A model generated the notes under the pieces. It was not told the DNA's origin. It did no database searches and was given only the letters and a program-made list of their open reading frames with translations. DNA of 64,000 nt from Acholoe squamosa (lineage: Eukaryota; Annelida; Polychaeta; Phyllodocida; Polynoidae): assembly GCA_949317995.1 (NCBI GenBank), contig OX439038.1, forward strand, positions 67,233,576-67,297,575. The letters run 5' to 3'. Numbering within the stretch: the first letter of the stretch is position 1; the number at the start of each line of letters is the position of its first letter. Positions 1 to 11,597 of the stretch are shown piece after piece. The position numbers and the translations under genes were made by a program.

Positions 1-3000
1 AGGACTTAGGACTACTGTCCTTTGAAATTTGTGTTCTTTAGGTTGCCATGGAAACTGCAATTCCTGTGGAAGAGTACCAGAAACTGAAAAATAGGCTTAT
101 ATATGGCCATTTATGCCATACAAGAAATTTCAAAGATTTACCTATAGCGGATCCAGAGATAAGCACCGTCCTACATGTAGGACAGTAGAACTTTGGGTTA
201 TCGGGGTTAACGGGGTTAACCACACTTGACCATAGTACTATTTTGTAATTCATAGTCCTGAGAACCCCCCCCCCAACATAGGGGGAGGGGTTCTCCTATG
301 TTATAGGCTCATCCTACCCTGTTTGACATCACAGGCAGAGTAAGTTATGGGTGTCCTGCTCTCTGATGGTAGCTTAGCTCTGAAGCTTAGCAGCTTTTGG
401 CCAGTGGTTCGTGTAAAAGTGCAAGGCTTGGGAGTCATCTGGCAGGGGACATGGGAGGTAGTATGGGGTGGTACTGGAGGTATACTAGTAGGGATACTAC
501 CCCTGTTGGTGATTCAAACCAAAACTAAGGATCAGCAGATACTATGGAACGGACATGTTGAAAACTACCAGCAGTTTATTTTGACAGATATTTCAAAGGA
601 TATTGCAATATTGTGGAATGCTCTATATGCATTCACATCAATAGGTTCAGTTACAGTCTTTTTTATGCCTGTGTAAGACTTCTTTTGTAGTGTTTCTGAT
701 AGGAAACCCTCCCATAGATTAATTAAACTTTGACAGTACAAAGCTTTATGAAGAGTGGCCCATATCTCTTTATATACTCGACATGAAAAGTATTAAGTAT
801 GTATGGTACTGCATCAGTAATAAAGAGAGCAAGGGAAATGCTGATAGTAATACATTATCAGCCTTTGGAATACTTTAGATTGGAAGGTTCAGGTACATGT
901 ATCAGATACACAAACTCTCTCTATCCTATGAGGTGTTCAACAAAAGCGAATATTCTTGAGACAGTAATGTTTATGAGGTGACTATCATGAATATATCCTT
1001 ATTTATTCTTTATCACTAAAGCTTCTCTTCCTTTTTCATTGATCTTTCAGGTTAATATGATATGCAGTGTTTTTGGCAGAGACCATCAATATTCTGTGCT
1101 GTTCACATCAGAAATAATTCTGAGCTAATGGTTTACCTCTTTTGAAACAATGCAGAAATGCTCATATTTTGAAATTGCTGTGCCAAGTAATAGTCTAGTA
1201 ACCACAATCATTGAGGACATAAAGACCTTTATGCCATTCTAGACCAGAACTCCAGGGCTTCCGATTTCCCCAATGTCCATGACCAACAGCTCAACATCTA
1301 TTATCCTTATTAGTGGCTATCCCTAATCACAGAGTTGAGGCCATGACAATTAGTCTTTTTTACTGTTGGCAAAATGTTCATTGTTCGAGCATGTGTGACA
1401 TGCACCTACTAAACCCATTTTCACTGGTCAATAGGTTATCAATACACAAAGATTCAAACCCTTCTCATGTAGACTGAAAGTCAATATATGATTATGTGTT
1501 GCAGGTGCCATCACAGGCTACATGTCTTGTCATAGTCAAATATGAAATCTTACTCGGTCAATCCTCACTATCAAATGATACTCAATGAAAACATTTTTGC
1601 ACCAATGGCTAAAGAAATAGTCTGCTATATTTATGCCAGATGAGCACCAAGAAGTTCCCTATATAATCAGCGTCCACAGCAGCCACTATGAGCTCAACTA
1701 GATTTGTTCAAGACAAAAGCTAAGTTAACCAACAATTGTCTGATTCCTGATGGCCTAGAAAGATAAAGCTTTGATGTATAAGCTATTTCAGCAATAGCCC
1801 ACTGCTCTAATTCCAATCACCTTCCTCTGTGCTATGTATACACCAGTGTTAAGGATCTACTGGTAAGTGGTTCCTGTGGTGAAAATAGCCAGTATAAATA
1901 TTTCAACAGGAAACGTGGCATGTGCCAAGAATAGGGGAGGTTGGGAATGGGGTCTCAAACTTTACAGGAAAGGCAATCAATCTGCATGGGGGTCCAACCC
2001 TCATTAGAAGGGAGGCCCATATGTCTATTACAATACTAGGGCTTCATATTTTGGGTGAACAGATTAGATCATACCCTAAGGGTCATCTCAACATAAGAAC
2101 AAAAGGAATTAACAGTATTAGTCATAATAATGCATTCAGTGATGCATGGATAGGCGGGCAATGTTTTATGATAGACATGTCAGGACTGAAGAATACCTGT
2201 GTGCAAAGATCTGTGCTCTCACTGTGAAACAAGGCAAGACAGTTCTTGTAGAATTAGTGTGTACGTCAGTGTGTGGGACTGAGAACACATGGGGAAAATC
2301 AAATAGAGTTAGAACTGTAGGGAGTTTATATAGCTATAGGAGAGCACATTTGTAGACAGCAATCTCAAATGGATGAGAAAAAAATCATTTGTAGTATTAT
2401 GATGGCAACTGGCAGTATGCTCATAAACTGTACAGGTTGACCATGTATGTCTATGTCTATTCATGAAGAACTATTATAATTATCGTATAAAGTTATAATT
2501 TTACAAGTTAAGCACGTCTGCCTAGCACTGATCAGTGTTTTAAGGTATAGAATGTACAACTTAGATAACGAGGATTCGGAATCCTATTCACCCAGATAGT
2601 AGAGATTGATAATTATGGCCAGACATGTCGTTTGACCTATCATTTTGCTTTATTCATCTTGTGTTCATGACTTTCTGGGGTAGCAGCCAAGGCAATAGAG
2701 ATGCATTGGAGTTTGTGCATTGACCACTATTACCAAAAGTCTGACTGAAGACATATGTGCATTCTACCTCCTCCGTCATAGACCTAAGACATGATAGCTG
2801 TCAATGTAAAGTTATGTGTTTAGAAAATGTTTGGTGTGCAAGGGTCTGTTATAAATGCAATGCTGCAGCTACATGTAATGGAAAGTTACATTAACCTAAC
2901 ATGCCATCACCATATACAAAGGCTGAAATGGAGACGATAAGCATGATATATAGGGATATATGTAGTACGGAAAGCTAGTGGAATATTGCATGTTAAGGAC

Positions 3001-3084
3001 CATGTTACTGCATTTGAAAGTGGCTTTGTGTCCAATGTTCTCACTTCAGCTACAAAAATAATTCCATCATTTGCAGCTTGATTT
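1..3084. other. No gene recognised; AT-rich sequence
   Basis: Open frames here, including a 109-codon one at 347-676, show no domain, splice signals or codon pattern that would support a gene. A short GC hairpin lies near 260-295. One copy of a dispersed repeat is at about 1225-1545 and is listed separately. I see nothing else. Confidence 0.5.
1225..1545 (+). repeat. Dispersed repeat, copy 1 (family also at 7.7 and 8.5 kb)
   Basis: The stretch with CACTGGTCAATAGG, an ATCAATA-CAA-AAAG core and GTGTTGCAGGTGCCATCACA aligns by eye with 7960-8075 and 8740-8850. The left part is more diverged. No terminal repeats or coding capacity were seen, so the family is unclassified. Confidence 0.5.
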
Positions 3085-3447
3085 TACTCAAATTAACTGT
3101 CTCTGAATAGTCCCCATTCCCAAGTCAGGAAATTTAAATGATGTCTCTGACTGCTGACCCATTAGTCTCCTACCCCTTCCATGGATACTTATGGAGAAGG
3201 TAGTGCATGCCCACATTGTGCATTGGGCACTTGAACATAAATACATCTCTGAGAAACAATATGGCTTTGTTAAAGGGAAGGGGACCCCTGACACAGTCTT
3301 TAAACTGCTTGATAACCTATATACAAATAGAGAAATAACATGTGCCACATACAAGGCTTCAGCAAAGCGTTCGATTCTATTCATTACACCCTGTTAATTA
3401 GAAAACTTGTCAGCCTGGGCATGGGCAGTATAGTCAAGAAGCTTATA
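3085..3447 (+). pseudogene. Non-LTR retrotransposon reverse transcriptase, 5' fragment (dead)
   Basis: Translation gives the N-terminal palm/fingers landmarks of a LINE reverse transcriptase: a PKSG motif, PISLLP, a ME-K-V helix, and QYGFVKGKGTPD matching the usual Q-GF-G-ST-D motif. FSKAFDS, the first catalytic-aspartate block, follows after a frameshift near 3350. A stop interrupts the PIS block. The 5' end of the element is truncated near 3085. The frame runs into the insertion at 3448 and continues at 5433. These landmarks fit the CR1/L2/Jockey group of LINEs; the exact clade is not determined. Confidence 0.85.
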
Positions 3448-5428
3448 CTATAGGAGAGGTCACTGAGAGCATAGTCTATGGGTAGAGTGTGACAGGCCAC
3501 CCCCCTCTACCCCCCCATGAAACTAGGTGCCCCTGGGTTTTCATTGTTGATTTCTGTAGAGGATTAGGTGGTTTATGGAGCTGTGGTATTCCTTTATCAG
3601 GGTCATACTAAAGGGGAAGAAGAAACCACCTGGACCAGAAAATCCTGATGAATCCAAATTTTTTATCATGATTCTCAGAAATTGACTAAAAGTACCCGAA
3701 AATGAGGTTTGATGAAGAAAATATTTTAAAGATGTACAAAAATAATATTCAAAATAATGAGAAGTCTTTATAGACACACGTAAACCAGAGTTAGTACCTC
3801 AATGCACATTTCCAAATGTCTGCCTATCTCCCAATTTGACAAGTATTCTAACTGTGTATTACGCTGCCTATCTCACATACTGCCTATCCCTTAGTCTACC
3901 TATCACACATACTGCCTATCTCTTAAATCTAAAGCATCTTGAAGTAAGGCTAATTCCCAAAAGACCTAGATACTAAAGCTTACTCCTTACTTTAGCTAAT
4001 CTTCTCTGGTCCAAGTTTCCCATAGTATACCTATCCTCAGTCTTCCTATCATTCATTTTACCTATCCCTCATGTGACTATCCCTAAGACCACCATGTTTA
4101 AACTGTATTGTTCATCTGTTTATTTAGGCCCTAATGGTTAACAGTTACATTGCTTATCATGTCTATCATTTTGATCCTACCTATCCTTAACAATGCCTAT
4201 CATAAAGCCTACCTATCCTTCATTATACCTATCCCCCAACTCTGCATATCCCTCATATTTGACTCGCCCATCTGTCGCTACCACCCATGTTTTCTTGTTT
4301 TACATTTGCTCATCTTACAAGGTACTCCCTGTGCCTATCCCTCAAACTAGATATTGCACATGCTACCTATCCCCCTTGCTACCAATCCTTTTGAATACCT
4401 GTCCATATGTTTTTTTTACCATGTCAGCTCAGTCAATCTAACTCGCTCTCTCTATACATATCTCAGCTTGTGTTCAATTTCTTCCACCTGTCTCCAGGTC
4501 TATGCCTTGTGAAATATACCTATCCCCCATTATGCCTATCCTCCATTCATATCATTATATAGGTAAACTGAAAGATATGCAGCATGAATGATAGGTAGAT
4601 GTATGAATAAGGTGGACTGTAACCAGTATGTTAGGGTGACTAAGAAATGGTCATCATAATGAAGGTTGGTTGTGACATAGGTAGGTAAGAGAGGTGAGAT
4701 GAGTAAGAGAGCTGTATAGAGTGCATGGGGGATAGGTAAGGATGGGTAGCAAGAGGGATAGGCAGTATGAGCAATTAGCAATTTAAGGAATAGGCACAGA
4801 GTACCTTGTAAGATGAGCAAACGTAAAAAAAAAAACAAAAAAAAAATATGCATCCTAGGGACAGATATGCAAGTCAAATATGAGGGATGTGCAGAGTTGG
4901 GGGATAGGCACAATGAGGGATAGGTAGGCTACATGATAGGCATTATCAGGGATAGGTAAAATTGAAATAGTAGACATGGTAAGGAATGTACCGTTAAACA
5001 ATAAAGGCTTATATAGCAGACAAACAGCGCAGATTAAACATGATGGTCTGAGGGATAGTCACCATGAGGGATAGGTAAAATGAATGATAGGCAGATTGAG
5101 GATAGGTAGACTAAAGGAAAGAAGGAACAAATGAGATAAGGTAAGGTGAGGGGTAAGCATTATAAGTTAGGCCTTTTAAGAGATAACCAGATTGAACTGT
5201 CAATGTTTCAGATTGAAGAGATAGGCAGGATGAGTGATAGGTACACAATTGATATGCTGTATGTGGGATAGGCAGAGTAATGTACAAGCCCAGAACTTGC
5301 CTGACTGAGAGATAGGCAGACATTTGGGTATGTGGATTGAGGTATTAGTTTCATGGGGGGGTAGAGGGGGGTTGGCCTTCACTATAGGACTGTATGGACT
5401 GACCTATCCTATACTGTACAATCATTGG
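3448..5428. mobile_element. Foldback (long inverted repeat) DNA element inside the LINE
   Basis: The insertion separates two halves of the LINE reading frame and has TATA on both sides (3444-3447 and 5429-5432), a probable target duplication. Removing the element and one TATA restores the reading frame. The two halves are inverted copies. Near the ends, GGCCACCCCCCTCTACC at about 3495 mirrors its complement ending near 5377. Further in, dozens of CCTATC-type words on the left mirror GATAGG words on the right, with long stretches such as CAACTCTGCATATCC (left) and its diverged complement (right). Left arm about 3448-4395, right arm about 4735-5428, with a less symmetric centre. There is no transposase. 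It resembles the foldback/TU class known from sea urchin and Drosophila. Confidence 0.75.
3530..3790. mobile_element. Extra segment in the left foldback arm
   Basis: The right arm runs directly from GAAACTA to ATACCTCAATCC. The left arm has about 260 bp between the equivalent words, GAAACTA at about 3523 and GTACCTCAATGC at about 3793. This is either a nested insertion in the left arm or a deletion in the right. No terminal repeats were seen. Confidence 0.45.
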
Positions 5429-5432
5429 TATA

Positions 5433-6420
5433 GTGCTGAAATGGCTGGGCCACAGGAAGCAAGCAACCTTCCTTAACTCTACGACATCTAGCAAACTTCA
5501 GGTTAATTATGGTGTCCCCCAGGGTTCAATCCTAGGCCCCTTGCTCTTCATCTTATATATCAACCAAGTTACAACAGTTGTTGACACTGATATCTTGTTA
5601 TATGCTGACAATATCTTCTTGTTGGCTAAAAACAAAGAACAGGCACTAGCAGCAGAGAACATGCAGGCTAATTTGAATAGAGTAGATAAATGGTGTGCCG
5701 AGCATGGGCTCACTGTAAATGCCAAGAAAACCCAAGTGGTTTGATATGGCCATAAGGCTCGAGTTGAGAAGGCCAAAGAGATCACAATTACCATGGGTAG
5801 CACCACCTTAGCGACACCCAACTGCTATAAGTACTTGGGCATATGGATAGATAGAGACCTGACCTTACATGAGCATCTGAAAATCACTAGAAAGAAAATT
5901 ATGAATAAATTATTCACATTTGGAAAACTCTGCCACCTAATGATTGTCTCAGTCAGTTGCCATAGCCATATATAAGCAAACAAAAACACCTTATTTTGAT
6001 AATTGTAGCTTTGTGCTAGAAGGTACTACACAGCAACATATTCTGAAGCTGCAATGGTTGCAAAACAGAGGCTTAAAAATTTGTTTTTAAAAGCATATAA
6101 TCAGAGAACTCCCACAGATGAAATACATAAGACCACCTCAACTCAATTGCTTGCTGACAGAAGAAATGAGCAACTCGCCATGCACATGTACAAACTGTCT
6201 CAAAAGCTTGAGATGAGAGCAACTGCGAAGCCCAGAACTAGGGGAGACCGGAAGGTCAAGTTCAAAGAGAGATGTCCCAGGCTTGACAAATACAAGTGAA
6301 GTCCCATAAACAGAGGTATCTCCCTTTGGAACAGAATTAAAGCGGACATCCAAACTGCAGCAGATCTTACTGAATTTAAATCCAAATTCAACTGAACAGC
6401 CCTTGATCCCCCCAGTTGTT
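5433..6420 (+). pseudogene. Non-LTR retrotransposon reverse transcriptase, 3' fragment (dead)
   Basis: Continues the LINE frame: HRKQ, then YGVPQGSILGPLLF and ILYIN. The catalytic box reads YADN, so the second catalytic Asp is replaced. Next come a WC-x-H-G-L-x-NA-K-KTQV thumb motif and YLGIWID. A stop lies after residue 103 of this part and frameshifts lie near 5945 and 6050. The C-terminal region keeps QRLKN, RTPTDE, RR-x-x-QLAMHMYK, and GISLWN-I near 6320, as in CR1/L2-like elements of marine animals. Stops, frameshifts and the YADN change make it inactive. The 3' UTR probably runs to about 6510. Confidence 0.88.
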
Positions 6421-7734
6421 TAGTTTAAACTAGTTTAGACTCACTCTCCTTTATAACTATGAAAGCTAGCTTCCTCATGAACGTATATATGTGAGGAGGC
6501 AAGTTAAAAGGACCATCCAGGGGGGATTAGTACCAATTCTGGCCACCAGGGGGACACAACTATGGACTAAAGAGGGAAAAATATACCAAAAATTGCTAAA
6601 TACTACTTTTTTATGTAGATTACAATAGTCCTAAGGGAAATTCCCATTTCTTGAGGAAAACCTTGCAAATTTGAAATGTAAATAGAACGTGTTTAGGCAT
6701 TTGGGGGCAAAAATCAGTGCTTTTGTTGATATTGGTTTCCATGGAAATATTATTTTCACTAAAAATAGAGGAATCAAAAAAGCCTATTTGTAGCCACACC
6801 CACAAGGATTGATGTGTTGAAAATGGTAAAATTCTGATTTTAATATCAAATTTTATGAGAAAAAGAATGTGAAGAATATGACAATTTCCCTAATTTGCAT
6901 AATTGTATTGTCCCTCATCCTTCCCCTCAATGTAACTTTATCTTACCATGAATCAAAACCTATCCTTGGCAAGGTATGGTCTTGTCCATAACCACACCGT
7001 CCTTGAACCTTTTAATTTTTCCTTATTTTTTCTCTGATCTGATACAACCACATAACATGGTTTCTAACCTTGTTTTCCTAGTGTTTATGCCAAGCGATAT
7101 AGATGACAATATACCAGAATTGTATGCAGTCATAAAAAATCATTTACGTGACAATAAATGACGAAGTCTAAAAAAAATCAAAGCAATTGAGGCAAATGTC
7201 AAGGTTGCTTTCAGAGAATATTGTTTCAGCAATTTTATACAAGATTTTCTCTGCCCCCCACATCTATTTCTTATTCATTCGTTTTTATTTCACAACTCTC
7301 ATTTAAGAGAGTTTACTAGTTTTTTTTTTTAATTTCTATTCTTTTTACTTGTATAATGTTGCACTTTTCAGTAACAAAATTAAGATGAGAAGTATGTAAA
7401 AATGTGAGAAATAAAATATTATATAAATTATGAACAAAACTCCTAGAAATGCCACATTAGTAAATTTTCCATAGCGAAGAGATTATCATAACAAGAATGC
7501 GGCACAGTTTATAACAATGAAAAAGTAGTAATTTACGACTTTTGTTATTCACGTGCATAAGCTTATCAATCCATAGGTTCCACAGCCCCCTAGAGACCTC
7601 CATCTAGCAGCAGTTTGTATCAGGATCCATCGAATAAAAGTAGTTCAGCCTTTTCAAATTGAAGTGGTATAACATATGACTGATTTGATATGAAACTATA
7701 ATCCAAGTTCCTACATAAAGAGTGTAAATCCCAT
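6421..7734. other. LINE 3' flank and AT-rich sequence, no gene
   Basis: The first ~90 bases are probably LINE 3' UTR, ending near a GTGAGGAGGCAAG stretch. The rest is AT-rich with poly-A/T runs. No exon, RNA gene or terminal repeat was recognised. Confidence 0.45.
6540..6557 (+). promoter_or_regulatory. CTCF-like motif
   Basis: TGGCCACCAGGGGGACAC closely matches the bilaterian CTCF core CCACCAGGGGGC. A chance match in 64 kb is quite possible, and nothing else supports occupancy. Confidence 0.25.
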
Positions 7735-8075
7735 ATGCCTTTCCAGAACTGTTGCATCCTGGAGGCCTTTCACTCTAATACTAATAACACTGCAATCAAT
7801 CCTCCTAATCAGAGGTTTCCTTCTTTCTGCTTAACATGGAACCCTATACTGTTAGTAGGGTTTCATGTTAAGATTGGCCTCTTTTCTGTCGGGACAATAA
7901 TGTATGGTGCACTGTTCTAAGGTTGCATGATAGTAGCAAGGTGCACCACTGACCCTCTCTCACTGGTCAATAGGCCATCAATTTGCAATAACCAAAGCCT
8001 TACTGTGGAAGACCTAAAATAAATATGTGTCACAGGTGTCATCACAAACTACAGGGTCATATCACATGATTGTGG
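7735..8075 (+). repeat. Dispersed repeat, copy 2
   Basis: Shares AATCAATCC-x-CTAATCAGAGGTTTCC, CACTGGTCAATAGGCCATCAA and ATATGTGTC-CAGGTGT with the copy at 8535-8860, and the last part with 1419-1540. Copies 2 and 3 lie in the same orientation about 790 bp apart, suggesting a local duplication. Confidence 0.65.
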
Positions 8076-8534
8076 GATGGATTAGAGGTAAATGCCTATG
8101 CATTAAGGCACAGAACCCTGATGCTGATGACCACAAAAGCAGCAAAGGTAGCTTCCTTCTTGCATTGCCAAATAGCATACTTGAGCATATTTTTTGTGAC
8201 GGGAGGGGATGTCAGGTAGCAGTCTTAACTGAGTGCATAACAAATGCTTAACAATCAACATAACTGATATTACCCAGGAAAGTGGCAGCAATATATGTAT
8301 ACCAGGTGCCCAAATATAGTGAAATCCCTTTGCACCAAGCCACCTTTTTGCACATTTACCACAAACTAAGTTCCAAAGAAATTCAGGTATCATTTTTCAA
8401 ATTAAGAAGCTATTTACATTTTCTGTGTGCATTTAGGCAAAACGTTGGGGGGTTCATCACCATCCTTGATACCATTGAAATGGAATGTTATGTGTCCAAT
8501 ACAGAGAGAAATAAGATACCCACATAACAGGCCC

Positions 8535-8860
8535 TGTACCTTTCCAGTACATAGGAACTATGGGACACCCGGTAGCCTATCCCCTGGGGCTAAAACTCTA
8601 CAATCAATCCGGCTAATCAGAGGTTTCCTGCTACCAAAGAGTAGGTTTCCATGTCCATGGCTTTTTTTTACAGGAAGCACAATAATGTTCACTATTTCAG
8701 TCTGTGTGATATGAGTAAAGTGCACTTAGTCACCCCATCACACTGGTCAATGGGCCATCAATAAGCAATAATCAAAGCCCTCTTGTAGCAGACTGGAAAT
8801 CGATATGTGTCGCAGGTGTGATAACAGCCTCGGTCACGTCACAGATTGGCCTGAAGGATA
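8535..8860 (+). repeat. Dispersed repeat, copy 3
   Basis: Same-orientation partner of 7735-8075. Shared blocks are around CAATCCGGCTAATCAGAGG, CACTGGTCAATGGGCCATCA and GTGTCGCAGGTGTGATAACA. No coding capacity or terminal repeats were seen. Confidence 0.65.
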
Positions 8861-10650
8861 TGGGTGTGAGCTGCTGGGTATTGATGGCATGTAGCAGTCC
8901 CATGGATGATCATCAAACTACTGTGTAGAGTGAAAGCAATTATCTTATGTTTACGTTATCTTTTCTCCACAGTGGTGATTCTGCTAATTGATGTAATCTT
9001 TTTTAATGTGGCCTAGTCCGATGGTTGGGGCTCAAAATCAATCTTCTCAAAAATAAACCAGGATGTTCACAAAGATCATACTTCCTATGGTAACCACTGT
9101 ATTTGCTTTCCTTACCAATCAAGCTCATATTTGAATGGATTGTCAAATTTATACCTAATTTCCTACTTTTGGAGTGAATGTCAAAAATCCATGCAATGGA
9201 AATAAATTGTAAATATTGATGCCTATGCAAAGGCCCATGGGACCCAAATGCTATGCTTGTATGAGCTAAAGATACCAACAGATGATCAACTAACACCTAA
9301 ATTTTATATGATATCATCACGGTAGATATCACCGTGAATAGGATTTGAAAAAAAGATCGGACTATGTCACTTTAGCTACAATATAGAAGTGACCATCAGA
9401 CCCAGTGGCGGATCCAGGATTTGAAAAAGGGGTGCTTGCCCTTTATCTCCATCCTTCATCTCAATGAGCCACTGAGGCCACCTCCAAAAAAATATCAAAG
9501 TGCCTCCAAAACCCCCAGTCACCTCTAGAATCACTGCAGTGGAGGGAATTTTGAGAATTCTGAACATTCAAATGAGAGCATTATGGGTCAAGTGAAGAAA
9601 TAATGACCACCCTCTGTTATATAAGAATTTGAGTTACAGAGTAGGTCTGGATCTGGTAGTATTCTCTGAGCAGTTAAGGGAAACGGATGCTGCAAGAAGG
9701 AGGAAATTTGAAGGTTCGGCAGATAGGGTGAAAAACCAATAGTTCTCATGCAGTATTGCAATAGGCAATCCAACATACCCAGAGGTAACTTGATTGAGTT
9801 CAAGGGTGGGTGTTTTTAGCTAAATTCAATCTAAATTAATGACAAAAGACGTTTTCCAATTTGGAAATGATGGGAGAATGTGGTTAGTTAGTGTTGTAAT
9901 CATCTGGTGGATACCCATAATGTCGACTCATGTCAGATCTGTCACTGAAATATGTATCTTTTCTTTTTAACAGCCTACTCGTTTGCCATTTTGCTATCTG
10001 AAAGTGGCTTAATGAAGGTTTGATCGGAAGTGGACTACTAAATCCCGGATCAGGAATTGCCTTTTCTGTCTGGGAGATTGCAGATGACGTTCAGTTCTTA
10101 TTCTCATTTGGGGCCATTGCTCTTCAAATGCATTCGAGCTTCAACTAATTATCTGTGTACACTTCACCATAGTTGGTGACAGTTTCTCACAAACTACATG
10201 CAAGGGCAGGAGTTCTACTATAAATCACAGAATACTTGTCCAAAGCATTTCCCAACTGAAATGACAATTGCTGGAACCCCTTTACCGAGTACTGCTCACA
10301 TGAAGAGAGGCACAGTGTTCAAACACAGTGAAAATACAAACAAGACATTGGGGTGAGCCCATAGAACGATATAACGGGCCAAACAGCCGGGCCCCAGCCC
10401 ACACCATCCCCCAAACAGAACACACATAAATGTCCACATAGTGAGGGGGAGGAGGCTTGTTTCATAAATATAAAAACGAACAAAATCCAATAAATTTCAT
10501 TTGTGAGATTTGCTGATATCTAACCACGGAGAAATTCCATTCCAGTTATGCAATTTTCATATCTAGTGACGAGGAAATAATCACATCATTTCCCTTCTGC
10601 GGATAGCGGCAGTGAATTTAATCATCAGGAATTGGGTTCATAGGGCATAA
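8861..10650. other. No gene recognised
   Basis: Mixed unique sequence with short open frames that show no domain. One transposon-like terminus (9405) is listed separately. Confidence 0.4.
9405..9560 (+). mobile_element. Truncated hAT-like element end
   Basis: CAGTGGCGGATCCAGGATTT is a terminus common in hAT-type DNA transposons of animals (CAG-GGCGGATCCAGG). No matching inverted end was found within the next kilobase, so this looks like a solo or truncated copy. Confidence 0.4.
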
Positions 10651-10654
10651 AAGG

Positions 10655-10740
10655 AAAAGAAAAGGTTTGTTTCCAGTCACCCGACCGAACCTGGCAAACC
10701 AGTGCTGACTCTTTACTTTTTTTCCTCAATTTTGAAAACT
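10655..10740 (+). mobile_element. Solo end of the TTTCCAG-x-CACCCGACC element family
   Basis: AAGGTTTGTTTCCAG and TCACCCGACCGAACC match one arm of the inverted-repeat element at 37583-38003. Only one arm is present here. Confidence 0.45.
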
Positions 10741-10800
10741 GTGAACAAGTTCTAACTTTTTTTTTTCTTTTCATTCCTTTTTAACCGTAAGACTAAAGAA

Positions 10801-10857
10801 TGTGGATCAACATGGTAAAAGGTACGCCTGCGAGGGGGTGTGTTGATCGTGTTGATC

Positions 10858-10860
<3 letters not shown>
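10801..10860. repeat. 59-bp hairpin beside a (TA)n tract; shared word with 50.74 kb
   Basis: GTGGATCAACA and its inverted copy TGTTGATCCAC bound a 59-bp segment directly before the (TA)n tract. The 5' part, through GTAAAAGGTACGCC, recurs inverted and slightly diverged at about 50740-50780. It is therefore a dispersed repeat end of unknown class. Confidence 0.5.
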
Positions 10861-10861
<1 letters not shown>

Positions 10862-10930
<69 letters not shown>

Positions 10931-10941
10931 TATATATATAT
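10862..10941. repeat. (TA)n microsatellite
   Basis: About 80 bp of TA dinucleotides with one phase break near 10922. The Tyr-Ile frames across it are artefacts. Confidence 0.97.
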
Positions 10942-11532
10942 GCCCATACGTTTCTGTACAAAAAATGGCGAAAAAAGATCCAGCCACGATCTTCGAGCCA
11001 TGTTACCGGCTTTCCTTGGCCTGAGTCTGAAATTATAGTTATTCTGGAAATCTTGCATCTACACGATGTGGAACGCTGTCAAGAGTCGGACTGAGAATCA
11101 AGACAAATTCAACACGACGTCTCTGTCCTCTTTCTGCAGTTGCTTGTAACCCTGTCATTCAGATTCCATCTTTCTGTCTAAATACAACGTGTAGGTCTAG
11201 AAGATAATGGCCTTTTTAAAAATCTGGTGAACCGTTTCTGTCTTATTTTCCATCTGTAAAAACAGATCCTTTTAGGAAACACAGGAAAACACGGATCGTT
11301 TTGTAAATGGAAAGCGCGGGTAATGCATCATTCATGAACTCAGATTGCAAACATTATTTTCCCCCCAATTGTCTCCTTTTGCAGTTTGCCATTTTGATAT
11401 ACAGGACTAGGCTTTCCCAAGTGAATAACACAAGAGTATTGAATATCTATGTAAAGGCTTGAAAGTAAGTATAGTATGCATACTTTTCTCTTTCATGAAG
11501 TAGACATGCACCACTGCATACCAGACTTCCTC

Positions 11533-11535
<3 letters not shown>

Positions 11536-11594
<59 letters not shown>
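11536..11594. repeat. (TA)n microsatellite
   Basis: About 58 bp of uninterrupted TA/AT dinucleotides. Confidence 0.97.

Positions 11595-11597
<3 letters not shown>

Noticed and set aside
347..676. 109-codon frame near the window start
   Set aside because: Low-complexity hydrophobic composition and no recognisable motif or splice signal.
4150..5382. Open frames rich in Tyr, Leu, Pro and Ser in both directions
   Set aside because: They lie in the CCTATC/GATAGG-rich foldback arms and have no independent coding support.
10752..11094. Overlapping open frames on both strands rich in Tyr-Ile
   Set aside because: They are read-through of the (TA)n microsatellite in all frames.
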